A stretch of DNA of 64,000 nucleotides from Cryptomeria japonica (GCF_030272615.1 NC_081412.1:139502747-139566746), one strand, 5' to 3'; positions 11,926 through 23,463 are shown, numbered from the stretch's first letter. Program-made: numbers and translations. The notes: generated by a model not told the origin, from the sequence alone.

Positions 11926-14048
11926 CCAATGCACTATCTACTTCAAGGTTAAGAATAAATATTAAAAAAATGAAAAAATAAAATAAAAATAAAAACACAC
12001 ACGTCCCTAAAGAGTAAAAACACAAATATAACATAACAAAATAAATATTATAAAAAGAATATATAAAAAAGTCAATATATATAAATAAATATTTTTAGTG
12101 TTAATGCTTTATTCTTATACATGTATAAATAATGGAATATGTGTGCATTTTTGTAATTGTTGTATCCAGCACCTGATAATAGGGTTGTGTGGTTACAAAC
12201 AAATGGTCTTTTCATTATGCCATGGGTTGTACAGCCTGGTGTTGGCGGGTGGTGAAGGTATGCTGAGAGAGTATGACATTGGTGACATGATTTCTCAACA
12301 ATGGAAAAGAGATACATTATGATCTCTTAACAATTCAATAATTATTTGGGATGGCAATGGTATGTGTGACAGCAGGATTATCCTGATATGAGCTTGCATT
12401 CATTATAAATTTATAAAAGAGCCTAAGTAGGATGCCAGTTCTATGTGCTTGCAAAGAGTTTGTACTGGAATCCAATTCAAAGGCTGGTGAGTGTATGGGT
12501 AGTGGCGTTAAGCAGCCTCGTGAGAAAGTAGAGGATGCAATGGAAACTATCCTTGGTACATACAGGTTGAGCATTGGCAGGTTGGTTGATTGCTTTGCAA
12601 GTTATGTCTCAAGGGAACTGTCAAATCATAAGCTTCAAATATGGATGCTAAGACAGTGGGGTCTGGCCAAGAAGGTTGACAAAGATGACAATGTAGCAAT
12701 TCAAGAGCCCATGATGAAGATGGTTATAGAGTCTAGACACTAGTCAGTCTATGGGTGTAAGGGAATATCTTTCACATGGCATAATCATTACCCTATGCTA
12801 CCATGTCATCAGTGGCAATCAGCAACTATCTGTTGCATAAAGATTATGATGGTCAGCAACCAGGCAGAAGTCCATATCAATTGTGATGGAACACTTCCAC
12901 ACAATTAAGAACAACCAGGGTAGACTATTTAGTTGCCTTTCTATGATGGGTGATGCTGTAATGCCTCCTGTGTTTGCATTCTGTCATTTGATTATTTTGA
13001 TCCAAGCTAGACTCTATATATGTTTTATCCCTTGACGGTGCGTATATTATTCTTTTGTATCGGCATCCATGCAGTGCATTCGATGACTTATATTCTTTTG
13101 TTCATATGATGATATCACTGCTGATTTGGATAGTAGGTTATACTTGTAGTTTCAGTGATGATCATATATGCATGATGACTCTACAATGATGTGACATGAT
13201 GTTATATTATAAGAATATTCTGGTTTTGTTGGTGTTGTGTGATTACTTGATGCTTGGATGATGTAATGTTTTGATGAGATGTAATGCTACTGATCATGGT
13301 TTCTATGTGACCCCAATTGGGGAATGAGTAATGATGTTTTAGTTAAATTACATTATATGTGTATGTATGCACGGGTGTTTGTATATTTTGGTTGATGCAA
13401 GTACTAGGCATCGACTCCACCAAACTTCACAGGTCTGAGCATGCCCACATTCACCGATGGTGGTTACAAGAGATAGCACAAGGCCAAACATGTTTCCTAG
13501 CCTAAACCATCGTTCCTAATTTGGAAGATTCCTTCCCTAACTTATGTGATTACACCTTAGGGTTACCATTGAGGTAATGACCTATTACCCTACAGCATAA
13601 TGTGAGAAGCTAGTAAAGATTGTATGTGCATTAGTTGTCAGTTTTATGATGTTGTCACTTAAATATTTATACGAGTGATATTTAGCATTATAGTTGCAAT
13701 ATAATATCATAATGTGTAAATGTTATATATGCATTTAAATTAATTTTAATGAGTGATTTTATATTTTGGGGCTTTTGGAAGTTTTGTGGTTTTAAAAGTT
13801 TAATTTGGTTTTTAAATTGTTTTATTATTCCCTCTTCCAAAAGAGAGCTTATAATTTATAAATTGAGTTCATTTTTTAGACTTAGATTATTTTTCTTATT
13901 TTTGGCTCTCAAAAACCCTCTTCATGGCCATATGGTGATCGTTGAGATTGCATGATTTTGGAAGGGAGATTTTGTGGGAATGGAATTGTTTGATTTGGAT
14001 TGTGGAAGCTTTGTTGTTGTTCGAATCTCGTAAGCATTGGTGGAGTGT
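11926..14048. other. Flank between GE-1 and GE-2, no recognisable gene
   Basis: The stretch starts AT-rich (about 11940-12110). A 103-codon plus-strand frame at 12432-12743 has balanced composition (includes SIGRLVDCFASYVSREL) but no family I recognise and no clear splice context, so it may be a remnant exon or chance. The remainder (12960-14048) reads like decayed LTR or intergenic DNA. Confidence 0.35.
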
Positions 14049-14902
14049 GGTATTGTTGACGTGTATTTTATACACCATCATACACAGAATAAAATACCTA
14101 AAGGCATCTTATCCTCTCTTGAGAAAATAGTCTCTAACTGCTGAAGATCTGCAAAAAGGATCAGTTAGATAGACTCCAAGGTTCTTTTAGTGGGGTCTCC
14201 ACGTGTGGACAAGCTTTTTAGTGGTATGATGTGATTTGCTGTTTCCTCCAAGGGGTCTTACGCATTCTAAAGCTCGAAGATTTTACTAAACTAAAGGAAC
14301 TTTCAAAAAAAAAAAAAAAGGATAGGGTTTAAGAGGTCTAATCTAGCCTAACCCTACGAATGACTTAGCATGGACGAGATTTGGCAAGACTCAACCAACT
14401 TCAATTTTACCATAAGATAACAACTTAATTGAAATTAGTGCGATCTTCTAAGGTAATATAATGGTATTCAATGCATCAAAGACCAAGGACACTACTACGA
14501 ACGTACATATCCAAGACACAATGATAATTGAAGATTAAGGACTCAAAGTGTTCTCCAGTCGACCACGCAAGGCGTTCCTACAATCAGCAAGAAGCTAGTG
14601 GTTTGGATTGCAAATCCTACCAAATATCAAATCTCACACTTAGTCTTTCAAATTAACAAACTACTTCGATTGAGCACGATTCAAGTGTACCAAACAACCA
14701 TGAAGATAACTCAAGAAATTTGCAACAAAACACCATAACTTTAATATTTTATTGATTTCCAAGTCATCATGTACAACAATTGCTTGGAGTTCTCTCTTCA
14801 AGACTCAATCTTGCTATAAAATAAAATTGCTTCTAGCTTTAATCTCTCTTCTCTATTACATCAACTATTACCCTTTTTTTTTAATGAAATGAAAAATGGG
14901 GG

Positions 14903-14992
14903 TATATATAGCATCCCCAGTTACAATGAAAGGTCCAGATTGAAAGTAAATCAACGGACAAGATCATGACACCTAAACCCTAATTAGGGTTT
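14903..14992 (-). promoter_or_regulatory. Distal GE-2 promoter: palindromic telo-box plus TATA
   Basis: The perfect palindrome AAACCCTAATTAGGGTTT (14975-14992) is 64 bp upstream on minus of TATATATA (14903-14911), as in GE-1. AATAAA on minus follows about 155 bp later. TATA, poly(A) signal, then about 700 bp to a TG...CA terminus is the order expected of U3-R-U5 in an LTR. Confidence 0.6.
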
Positions 14993-15094
14993 GTTACAAA
15001 TGACCTCCTTTTTACTGAACAATATTAAATACATAGCCAAATATTAAATTCGGCACAAAAACCTAGGAGGTATCAACCAATGAGAAATAAGATG

Positions 15095-18000
15095 TCATGT
15101 CATCTGTAACAACCTTTCATCTAGAATCTTATCCCCTTTCCAATTCTCTTTCTTAGCATATGCAATGAATTTTGTCACGATTCCTTCGATTTCTGTGATT
15201 GGAATCTCGGGAAGATTCTTGATACTCTCTTCTAAGTGGATAACCTGATCGAATGCATCTAGAAGAGCTGCGTCCCAAGTAGATTCAAGTTCCTTCGTTC
15301 TATCAATCAGGAGCATGGTGGCATACATCTGATCATACTGCTCATCTGTAACATCTGCGTCCTTGCAAAAGATGATCTTGATTCTATCCTCAAATTCCTG
15401 CATATCCACATCTGTCTCAACTTCGATCCTTCTGCCAAGAATGGTACGAAGTACCTCAAATACTCTGTCCTGGATCGGATTGATCACCTCCTCAACTTGA
15501 CCACATCTAACACTGATGTCCTCGAAGAGAACATTCTTTATATGGAGTAAGGTTGACCACTGAAACAAACTGTGAGAATCACCTTCTAAGATCCTCTCCT
15601 GCGCTAAAATTCTTCTGGATGTGTGTCTTATTACTTTCAAGACAGGGATGGTAACGTCCTTGGTATGGGCAAATGCAGCTACTGTTGCCATCAATCTGTG
15701 GATAATCTCAAGAACTTGGATAGCCTGATGAATGATCTTCGACATCCTTGTAACAAACCCTATGGCCACTGTATGAGATCTATCCATCCAACTACATGTA
15801 CGCTGGACCAGGTTCCTGAATCTTTCTGCTTCATTGATCGATTGAAGGGGCAATGCCTGCACTGGTGATCTAACTGGATCCTGACGTCCCAGGGGCTCAT
15901 TGATGTGACTGAAATATGTCCTCCATGCACCGACCTCTCTCTCAAGCTTTCTATTCTTTTCCACTTCTTCTCTAAGCTTGTCCTTCAATGCCTCAAATGT
16001 GTCGGTGGCATCCTCCATTGTCTGCTCTGCAGTGGATGGTCCCAACTCAATAGTCTGTATATGACAGTCCTCTGCTAGGATCTCACCCTCGTATTTATCT
16101 GCTGCCGGTGTAGCTATCTGCAGTTTTCTAGATCCAGTCTCATCTCGAATCATCTTGGACATCTTTGTAGCCTTCTTCTTCTCTGTTGTCATATGTGAAC
16201 GTCCAACAAGGCTCTCTAAATCAATTGCACTGTCCTCGTCCTCTACTACAATCACCTTGGTCAATCTTTCCTTCAACCAATCTGGGATATTCGATCTTGT
16301 CTCTTGAACTTGAATTTCTTTATGTACTATTTCTTCTTGTCTGGAAGGAGATGTTATTTCATTATCTTCTTCTAAATCATAGTCTTGGAGAGATCCATCG
16401 GATGAAACATGTTGTGCCTGTCCTTCCTCCTGCCTGTCATTCTGTACCATAGACTCCATGGACTCTTCCACTCGAATTGTTCTATTCTCTAGTCTGGAAG
16501 AAGTACCTGGTGTTTGATCTTTGTTGGCACCTTGCTTTTTCTTGGAAGGCTCTTTCTTTTCTGATCTTTCCTTTCTCTTCGAACCTCTCGGATGGAGATT
16601 GCCCTCACTGGCACATCGAAGGTTACCTTCACCTGAATTCCTAGGATTAGGATTGCCTTCACTCACGCTTGCTCCACCTTCGGCTGGTTTTTCTACCAAA
16701 GTAAAAGACATAGCTATGCCTTGTTCTCTCAACTTCTGATGCTGAACGTCTACCCATCTGCGAGTACAAGACAAAACTGGTGCCATCAAATCATCTAAAT
16801 CCACGGCCTCGGGCTCATTCCAATCCAACCTTATTGTTTTGCTTTCTCTATCATAGGAAGACTGGATGTGCCTGCCATTGTCCTGAGCTTGGTCGGCCAC
16901 TCTGTAAATCCTACATTTCCTGATGAAATCCAAAGGCAATCTAGAATGTATCTTTCGTTTCACTTCAAGATCATCTAGGAGGTTCATCATAAAATCTTCA
17001 ATTTGGTGCTCATGTCTAAATCTTCTACCGACCGTCTCCTCTAAATGTCCATGTGGATCAAAGCTCTCTCTCCAAGCAAAAGATGAAAAAGAATACAAGG
17101 CTAACTCCTTCTCTGCGTCATCCATGGCTAAGACATTAGGACATACCTCAACTGAATTACCCAAAATAATAGGTACCTGGACTCCATTCTGATGTCTGTG
17201 TCTGAATGCCTTCACATATGCTACCAACTGCCTTGTTACTTCAAGTAACACAATTCTGTCTGTCGGGTACCTCGGCAACATGTATGGAGGTAAAGGACAT
17301 CCATGCACTCTAATGTAAGTGAACTTGGGAAACTGAATGAACCAAGCACCGTACCTCTTGATGAACTCCTGGGCATCCTGAGATAATCTGTTGTGAATTC
17401 CACCTTGCAACGTCCTTGTGATGTTCATCGTGAAAGTATCATTGACTAACTTGTAGTTCTTCCCTGGCGGATGATGCAAGTAGGTATAGGATTCACAAGC
17501 TCTGACCTCGCCGGGTCCTCTTCCAATCACTCCTCTGTGAGGTAGTCCTGCGTACTCAACGCTCCTGATCAAAGCATAGATGACGTATGAACTCATATGG
17601 AAGGACTTAGTAGCCCTGAGTCTCCTCAACTGTACGTCTAAGCAATGGCTAATTATCCTAGCCCAATGTATTGTACCCTTTCCTTGAACAATCACCTGGA
17701 TGAAGTAAAACATCCACTTCTCAAAATAGAAGGCATGAGGTGCTCCTGTAACTCTGTTGAGCATGGTAATCAAATCTCTGTACTCCTCCTGGAAATCAAT
17801 CCGGTGCGGTGTGTTCGGTACCTTGCTTAGACGGGGACGACTCTTAAGTAGCCAGTTCTTATTGATTATGCTTAGGCAAGCATCTGGATCATCATCGTAC
17901 ACTGATCTGGCTCCTTCAATGCTCTTGTATATCATGTCCCTGTGCTCTGGAAGATGGAAGGCTTCACTTATGGCTTCCTCTGAAAGGTACGCCAAAGTGT

Positions 18001-18316
18001 TTCCCTCATTGGACACAATTGTCCTGGACTGTGGATTGTAGTGACGGGCACACTCGATCATCAACTCGTGGCACTGAATAGCTGGAGGAAAACCGGCCGC
18101 CTTAATGATGCCACTCTCTATTATTCTCCGGGCGACAGGTGATGGCTTGCCAATGTAAGGGACCTCTCGGAACTTCTTCGTGCTAAAGTTCCCCAAGTTG
18201 GTATCTCCAATGTTGCTCCACTTTGACACGATCTTGGTCTCCACTTCTTCGGTCTTCTGATCTTCTTTCATGAGAGCTGAGCGGCTGGTGGATGCTCCCG
18301 CCTTTGGGGTCGCCAT
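15095..18316 (-). CDS. Intact long ORF of the GE family (1073 aa), function unknown
   Basis: An uninterrupted frame encodes about 1073 residues from ATG at 18316 (MATPKAG). I chose this ATG because the GE-1 copy has the same MTTPKAG start and because an in-frame extension upstream is cut by a conserved splice acceptor (TGTGTAG/G) in both copies. Residues 1-530 look globular (conserved blocks FREVPYIGKPSPVARR, RIDFQEEYRDLI, YMLPRYPTDRIVLLEV). Residues about 540-760 are low complexity with EGN..PR repeats and a basic NLS-like stretch SKRKERSEKKEPSKKK (about 579-594). The last 300 residues are helical, starting with a heptad-like segment FEALKDKLREEVEKNRKLER. I see no CCHC knuckle, protease, RT, RNase H, integrase or DDE transposase motif. 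It could be a nuclear accessory protein of the element; this is inference. Confidence 0.8.
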   Translation of the reverse strand: MATPKAGASTSRSALMKEDQKTEEVETKIVSKWSNIGDTNLGNFSTKKFREVPYIGKPSPVARRIIESGIIKAAGFPPAIQCHELMIECARHYNPQSRTIVSNEGNTLAYLSEEAISEAFHLPEHRDMIYKSIEGARSVYDDDPDACLSIINKNWLLKSRPRLSKVPNTPHRIDFQEEYRDLITMLNRVTGAPHAFYFEKWMFYFIQVIVQGKGTIHWARIISHCLDVQLRRLRATKSFHMSSYVIYALIRSVEYAGLPHRGVIGRGPGEVRACESYTYLHHPPGKNYKLVNDTFTMNITRTLQGGIHNRLSQDAQEFIKRYGAWFIQFPKFTYIRVHGCPLPPYMLPRYPTDRIVLLEVTRQLVAYVKAFRHRHQNGVQVPIILGNSVEVCPNVLAMDDAEKELALYSFSSFAWRESFDPHGHLEETVGRRFRHEHQIEDFMMNLLDDLEVKRKIHSRLPLDFIRKCRIYRVADQAQDNGRHIQSSYDRESKTIRLDWNEPEAVDLDDLMAPVLSCTRRWVDVQHQKLREQGIAMSFTLVEKPAEGGASVSEGNPNPRNSGEGNLRCASEGNLHPRGSKRKERSEKKEPSKKKQGANKDQTPGTSSRLENRTIRVEESMESMVQNDRQEEGQAQHVSSDGSLQDYDLEEDNEITSPSRQEEIVHKEIQVQETRSNIPDWLKERLTKVIVVEDEDSAIDLESLVGRSHMTTEKKKATKMSKMIRDETGSRKLQIATPAADKYEGEILAEDCHIQTIELGPSTAEQTMEDATDTFEALKDKLREEVEKNRKLEREVGAWRTYFSHINEPLGRQDPVRSPVQALPLQSINEAERFRNLVQRTCSWMDRSHTVAIGFVTRMSKIIHQAIQVLEIIHRLMATVAAFAHTKDVTIPVLKVIRHTSRRILAQERILEGDSHSLFQWSTLLHIKNVLFEDISVRCGQVEEVINPIQDRVFEVLRTILGRRIEVETDVDMQEFEDRIKIIFCKDADVTDEQYDQMYATMLLIDRTKELESTWDAALLDAFDQVIHLEESIKNLPEIPITEIEGIVTKFIAYAKKENWKGDKILDERLLQMT

Positions 18317-18318
18317 AC

Positions 18319-18523
18319 CTACACAACATTTCATTATAAGAACTCGATTTTGCAATGAATAATGTAAATAAGAGAGAGAAGTTTTTAGGAAACGTCATGA
18401 TAAGTCTCTAGAGTTATCATTTCCTAAAAAACAACGATTGAGCTAAGAGATTCAAAATTCAAAACTTCAAAATTTAAAATATGACGACGAAAGAATAAAG
18501 CAATAATAATTAAATCGCCATAC
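18319..18523 (-). other. Inferred leader intron of the GE-2 ORF transcript
   Basis: On the minus strand, donor CGATTTGAG/GTATGG at 18523 and acceptor GTTGTGTAG/G at 18319 bound a 205-bp intron ending two bases before the ATG. GE-1 has a matching pair (GGAG/GTATG at 7734, TTGTGTAG/G at 7502; 233 bp). Conservation of both sites in diverged copies supports real splicing. Confidence 0.55.
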
Positions 18524-18933
18524 CTCAAATCGAGAGCTAACTCTAGAATGCAAAATAAGGAAAAGATCGCCTAGGCAAAATTGAGGTAAAAAATAGATCT
18601 TCAATGTGGTCTCCTCAAAAAAATCAACCTCGCCACCTTTTGGATTTCAACGTGATCTTCAATTATTGCCTTTGTCAATTTGCTCAAATGGATCTTCAAG
18701 TTCGCACAAACAAATCCCCAAGTCTCGCACCTTTGACGTGGTCTTTAATCCATGGCAAATTCGCTCCAATGAAGTCTTCAAGATATCGCACCACCCTTTG
18801 ATGTTAGCGCCACCTTTGGTTTTCAACTTAATTCGCACTCCACACTTCAAGCACACTTCGCACCACCTTTGCTTTCCTCAATTCGCATGAAGGATAAAAA
18901 AAATGATTGTGTGAAAATGAAATCTTTCACTCC

Positions 18934-18945
18934 CCTTATATAGCG
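18934..18945 (-). promoter_or_regulatory. TATA box upstream of the GE-2 ORF
   Basis: GCTATATAAGGGG on minus lies about 620 bp before the ATG and about 335 bp downstream of the nearest hairpin of array B. The matching box in GE-1 supports it as the ORF promoter. Confidence 0.5.
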
Positions 18946-19279
18946 CTTTCACCCTTTCATCCCCTTTGGCCGACTTGAAGATAAAAACACCTTTTTAAAT
19001 GATTTTTAAATGATTTTTAATAAAATAAGAAGGCCGACTTGGATACATGAGCGCTTGAAATCGATTTTATATTAATTAATTAATTGATTAATTATTAATG
19101 CCTTGCGTTTTTTAATTTTCAAATTTCGATTTTTAAAAGCAAAAATAATTAATAAAAGATCAACGCCATATTAAATGCTAATTAAATTAGATTTTCAATT
19201 TTATCGAACTTAGCATTTAAGGAAATTTGAATTTGTTTATTTGGCGCCAAAACTATGAAAACAAAGGGGACGTACCTCA

Positions 19280-21002
19280 TCGCTCTGGTCCCTTGGAGAG
19301 GGACAGGAGCGATCCATGATTTTGTCTTGATTTTTGCATTTTTTTACGTCCAACTCCTTCATCCCCACGTTCAACATTGATCATTTTGATGGTCCTTCGA
19401 ATTTGATTGCCTTGTGTGCGTTCATGGGTCCCTTTTTGGATGTCCATCGCCCTGGTCCTTGTCCAAAGGACAGGAGCAATCTTCATTTTTCCACGTTCAA
19501 TATGCATCTTCTATCTTCGATCTTCATTGTAGGGCGAAAAACACCTATGCTTGTTCCTTTTGCGTTTGTTTCATTTGTTTGCACGAAGTGTTTGGACGCT
19601 TTGAGGGATCATCGCCCTTGTCCCTTGGAGAGGGACAGGAGCGATCCATGTTTTTCTCCTTAACCTTGGCAAGTTTGCACTTCGATCTTCATTGTAATGT
19701 CTTCTAAACGTCGTCCCTTACCTCGCTTAACCTCGCCTTGCCTCGTTTTTGAAAGAATATGAGCGCTTTTGGTGATATCGCCTTGGTCCTTGTCCAAAGG
19801 ACAGGAGCGATGTGAGCTTTTACCTTGATTGGCAATGTTTGGACGTTCAACACTCTTGCGAATTATCTTCAAATGATGCCTTGGACCATATGCTATCTTA
19901 TGACGTCTTGACTTAGCTTGAACTTGAAGCAAAACGAGGAATCCAAAGCAAATCGCCCTGGTCCCTTGGAGAGGGACAGGAGCGATATAGTCTCCATGCT
20001 CAAAATGATGATCATTTTACGTTCAAAACCCTTGTATATCATCCTTTTATCATACCATGGACCCTCTAAAACATTGCAACATCTTGTCCTTACGTAAAAA
20101 CTTGCATGAAATGGCCAATGCATCTAACATCGCCCTGGTCCCTTCCTGAGGGACAGGAGCGAACTAGGTCCTAGGGTGCAAATCTCTTCATTATAACGAC
20201 CTTTGAATGTTTGTGCTTGCTAAAAACGCCTTGAAATGTCCCTCGCCACCTTGTCTTGACTTGGATCGACCTTGAACTTGCATAGGAAGTAACATCACCA
20301 TTGTATCGCCCTGGTCCCTTGGAGAGGGACAGGAGCGACCCTCCTTTTGTGGCTCTTATTTCACTTTGTCAGGTTCTAAATTTATATTCAACGGACTCGT
20401 CATGCTCCACTCCATTCGTTCATGTCCTGACATCATCTGTAACTTTGCAAGAAAATCATTTATATCAAAAATCGCTCTGGTCCCTTCCTGAGGGACAGGA
20501 GCGAACTGGGTCTTAGCACTCTTGTGGACGTCTAAAAAATCTTCAATTTGTATTCAATGCGTTCATCTCATGTTTTCCTTTGCCTTTGTACGTAAACTTG
20601 CCTTGATTTTAGCTCGGATCTTGCCTAATGAAGGAAATCGCTCTGGTCCCTGGGAGAGGGACAGGAGCGATATTAGCATTCTAGGTCATTCTCCTTCATT
20701 TTTGCATCTCAAATTATATTCATTTGGCAAAGCATCTTCCTTTGGACCCTTTCAAATTGTTAAGTCATCGAAATCTCGCAAGGACAAGGCGAAATTAGAT
20801 TTGTAGCTCCGGTCCTTCACTGAGGGACAGGAGCGATTTTTCTCCTGGAGACATTTCTGTGCTCATGAAAATCTTCAATTTATATTCAATGGAAAGATCT
20901 CGCCGCTCTCCATCACTTCCAATTCGAAATTTGTCCGGACTCTGCAGGAGTAGTGAGATATTTGAAAATGAGCTCCCGTCCTTCACTGAGGGACAGGAGC
21001 GA
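19280..21002. repeat. Hairpin array B: 11 units, about 169-bp period
   Basis: Units start near 19280, 19447, 19611, 19777, 19954, 20129, 20304, 20470, 20638, 20807 and 20972. The core differs from array A: GTCCCT pairs with AGGGAC (A has GACCCT with AGGGTC), and two units have GTCCTT with AAGGAC. Loops vary (TGGAG, TCCTG, GGGAG, longer TTCACTGA) while the arms stay complementary. The outer TCGC/GCGA stem is kept in most units; the last two have GCTCC/GGAGC instead. Spacers are largely unlike those of array A. Confidence 0.93.
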
Positions 21003-21829
21003 TTTAGCTCCTACAGGCCAAAATAACATGATTTTTCACATTTTAACACTTCACGAGGCGAAAACAAATCAATTCCAATGCCCAGGATCAAAATCAAAAA
21101 AGGTCAAAATTTGGTCAAAAATATTCAATCGGACAAAAATTCATATTTCAGTTTCAACACTTAGACAAATTAAAGCTCTGCATCAACATTCCAATTGAAA
21201 ATTAGACCATTTTGGCGAATTCATTGCATTCAAAATTTGCATTCTAGAAAAGGAAGCTCAAAAAGCTCTCAAAAGCGACTGGATTCTGGCCTGAAAGGAC
21301 AAAATTTAAAAACCCTAAGGCTTGACCCTAAATCCAGACGACTAACTAACTAACAAAATCCTAAAAACGAAAGCGAAAACGAGCGAAAAAAAGCGAAAAG
21401 AGGGGGTCCCCATTTGCGATGGGGCGATGTGTGAAATGGTCACAACAGGTATTTGCAGTTTGAGTTTGAGGGATTCTTCCATTTTTGAAAGAGGTTCTCT
21501 TTTCTTTTCTCCTTGTTCTTCAATTTAATCTCTCTTTGGATGTGTATGATGCATTAGGAATTGAGTTTTGATCATATTGTGAGTGTAATTTAATTCCATA
21601 TGTGTCTGATTTGTGAGTTTGTATGAGTGTTGAGATTTGTTGTTAAAATGGGTTGTTATTGGGTAAATGTTGTCCAAATTTATTTGGGAATCTGGTTTGG
21701 GTGATTGGTTTATAAATTTTGAGATGTCTTGAGGGAGTTTCCAAATGGATCATGTTCAATTTTGATGTAAACCCTGCCCATTTGGCCAATTTGGAGCTCT
21801 CGGGACCCAAACTGGATAGCAAGGCACCT

Positions 21830-21975
21830 CTGACATGTTGATGTGCATCTGATTAGTAGAGTGGCACATCTGATATGCAAAGTGGCGCATTTGCTATACC
21901 GTGGTGCATTTGATGCCTAGAATGGCACAATTGATGCCCAAAATGGCACATCTGATCACCAATGTGGTACCTTTG
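21830..21975. repeat. Degenerate short tandem repeat in LTR F
   Basis: About six degenerate copies of a 20-25 bp phrase (GTGGCACATCTGAT and variants such as ATGGCACAATTGATGCC) follow each other. It lies in the non-coding body of the putative LTR F. Confidence 0.6.
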
Positions 21976-23463
21976 ATCAGTTTTTGTCTATAGTCCCTGC
22001 TTGGACCCGTTTGGCCCTTAGGTTGACTTCCAAGGCCCAATTGACCCTGATGTGAGTGATTTATGATTGTTTTAGCATGATTCTATGATGTGGCGCAAAG
22101 AATTATACTTGTATGCTTGATTTGGGATCAATTTGGATTCATTTATGTGCTCGAGGCCCTACATTTACTCCTTGATTAGGGCAACCGAAATGCATTGTAA
22201 GGCATTGTGAAAATGATATGTGGAAATGCCATTATGATGATAAGAATATGTATCTATACTATTTTACCTCTTTTCATGCATGAGCTTGGGTGTGGATACC
22301 TAGAGTCAACAAGGGGAGTGGCTCTCAATGGGGGTCGAGGCCCAAAGTGGCTGCCAGGGTAACTCATTGGAGAGTTGTGTAATGCAAGTGTTAACATTAA
22401 TAAAAATTGGGGAAAAAACACTAATAAGATAATTATGGATGCCCCTTGTGTGTCTTGAGTGCTTGTATAAGCTAAGGACGTAGTGGGAAGGCCTAGCCGT
22501 CTGTGGGGCGTTGATCTGGCATGATCAAGTTTCCTTGCCTTCACGAAAGGACTACTTGGTTCCGCATGAGCCATCTCTTTGAGCTATCCAATGACACTCC
22601 TTTTGGTCTCTAGTATCCAACCCCGTGTAGATTTGAGTAGTGACCCATGATGGATTCATAACTTGGTATCATTCCTATCCTTGTTATTGCATTGCATTCT
22701 TGTATGCTTGTTCTGTTGTGTATGCTCTTTGTTTAATGTGAGTGTAAACCATTGTAGGCTTGCTTGTTGTTTCATTGTATGGGCCATGTGACTATCTCCA
22801 CTCCCACAGTGGGGTAGACTTGAGGGTACCACATGGTCGGGTGGCGTTGCACACCACTGTTGGGGACTAGTGGACCTTGTTCATAAATACTTGGAGAGCT
22901 TCATCACTTCCTTCCTCTCTTGATCTTTCTCTTTCCTTACCATTATTTATTATTGATTCAAGGATTGTAATTGAGCATTATATATTACGAACACTCCAGA
23001 TGGAGAGTAATGTAATGATTACAATAATGAGATGAGTAGAATAGATGTTAGTGGATTGATGTTGGAGTCGGCCACCACTCATGAGTATGGATGCATTCTG
23101 TTGGTTTCTAAATTATGATGCTATCATAGGAAAACTTCAATTGGTGCTTTAAAACGAACTTAGACAAGTAATGTAATGAGTAGAAGAATAACTGAGTTAT
23201 CTCTTAATCGGCCATGAGGTCATGAACCATGCTTAGATGCGTTATGAAGGTAATGACGTTAGAGAACCCTTAGAGGAGTTTTTTAGAGTTGTATGTTGAG
23301 TCTTCTACAATGCGTAGTTGTAGACGTGTACATAACCTATCTTGAGGTGTGAGCCTAGTTCATATGTATGTTTTCACTTAAAAGTTTTTAAAAAAAAAAT
23401 ATTTCCATGTCTTTTCATGTGCTTTTTCTCATATCCTCTAGGGTTCCTTGGCAGGGCATTACA

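Larger units (their letters stand above)
14054..21447 (-). mobile_element. Giant LTR-like element GE-2 (7.4 kb, intact ORF, TSD GGTAT)
   Basis: Ends TGTTGACGTG and GGTCACAACA are flanked by an exact GGTAT repeat (14049-14053, 21448-21452). The left 200 bp align with GE-1 and GE-3 (CACAGAATAAAATACCT, CTTATCCTCTCTTGA, ACGTGTGGACAAGC and similar). On the minus strand the order is terminal stem-loop (21408-21424, 23 bp from the end), array B, TATA, leader intron, the ORF, then the distal promoter and an AATAAA (TTTATT near 14749). No gag, pol, primer site or second LTR was seen. This is the best-preserved copy in the window. Confidence 0.88.
14049..23463 (-). mobile_element. Putative solo LTR (F) hosting GE-2
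   Basis: The right end GGGCATTACA, read on minus as TGTAATGCCCTGCC, is an LTR-type start. It is followed by AGTGT (23464-23468), and AGTGT also occurs at 14044-14048 immediately before GGTATT. If so, F is about 2.0 kb without GE-2, which entered right after the first five bases. The left end would be GG instead of the expected TG, one substitution from canonical, so the assignment rests on the exact duplication. F also holds short tandem repeats near 21830-21975. Confidence 0.45.

Noticed and set aside
12432..12743. 103-codon frame as a host gene
   Set aside because: No recognised family, no homologous copy in the window and no clear exon borders; kept only as a note in the flank entry.
18316..18325. 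CACAACA in GE-2 as an internal LTR end
   Set aside because: It is part of the conserved splice-acceptor region before the ATG (GE-1 has CACAAAA there) and no TGTTG start follows.
12956..23463. TGTAATGCCTCC at 12956 as the left end of LTR F
   Set aside because: The flanks GATGC and AGTGT do not match, while AGTGT at 14044-14048 matches exactly for the 14049 start.
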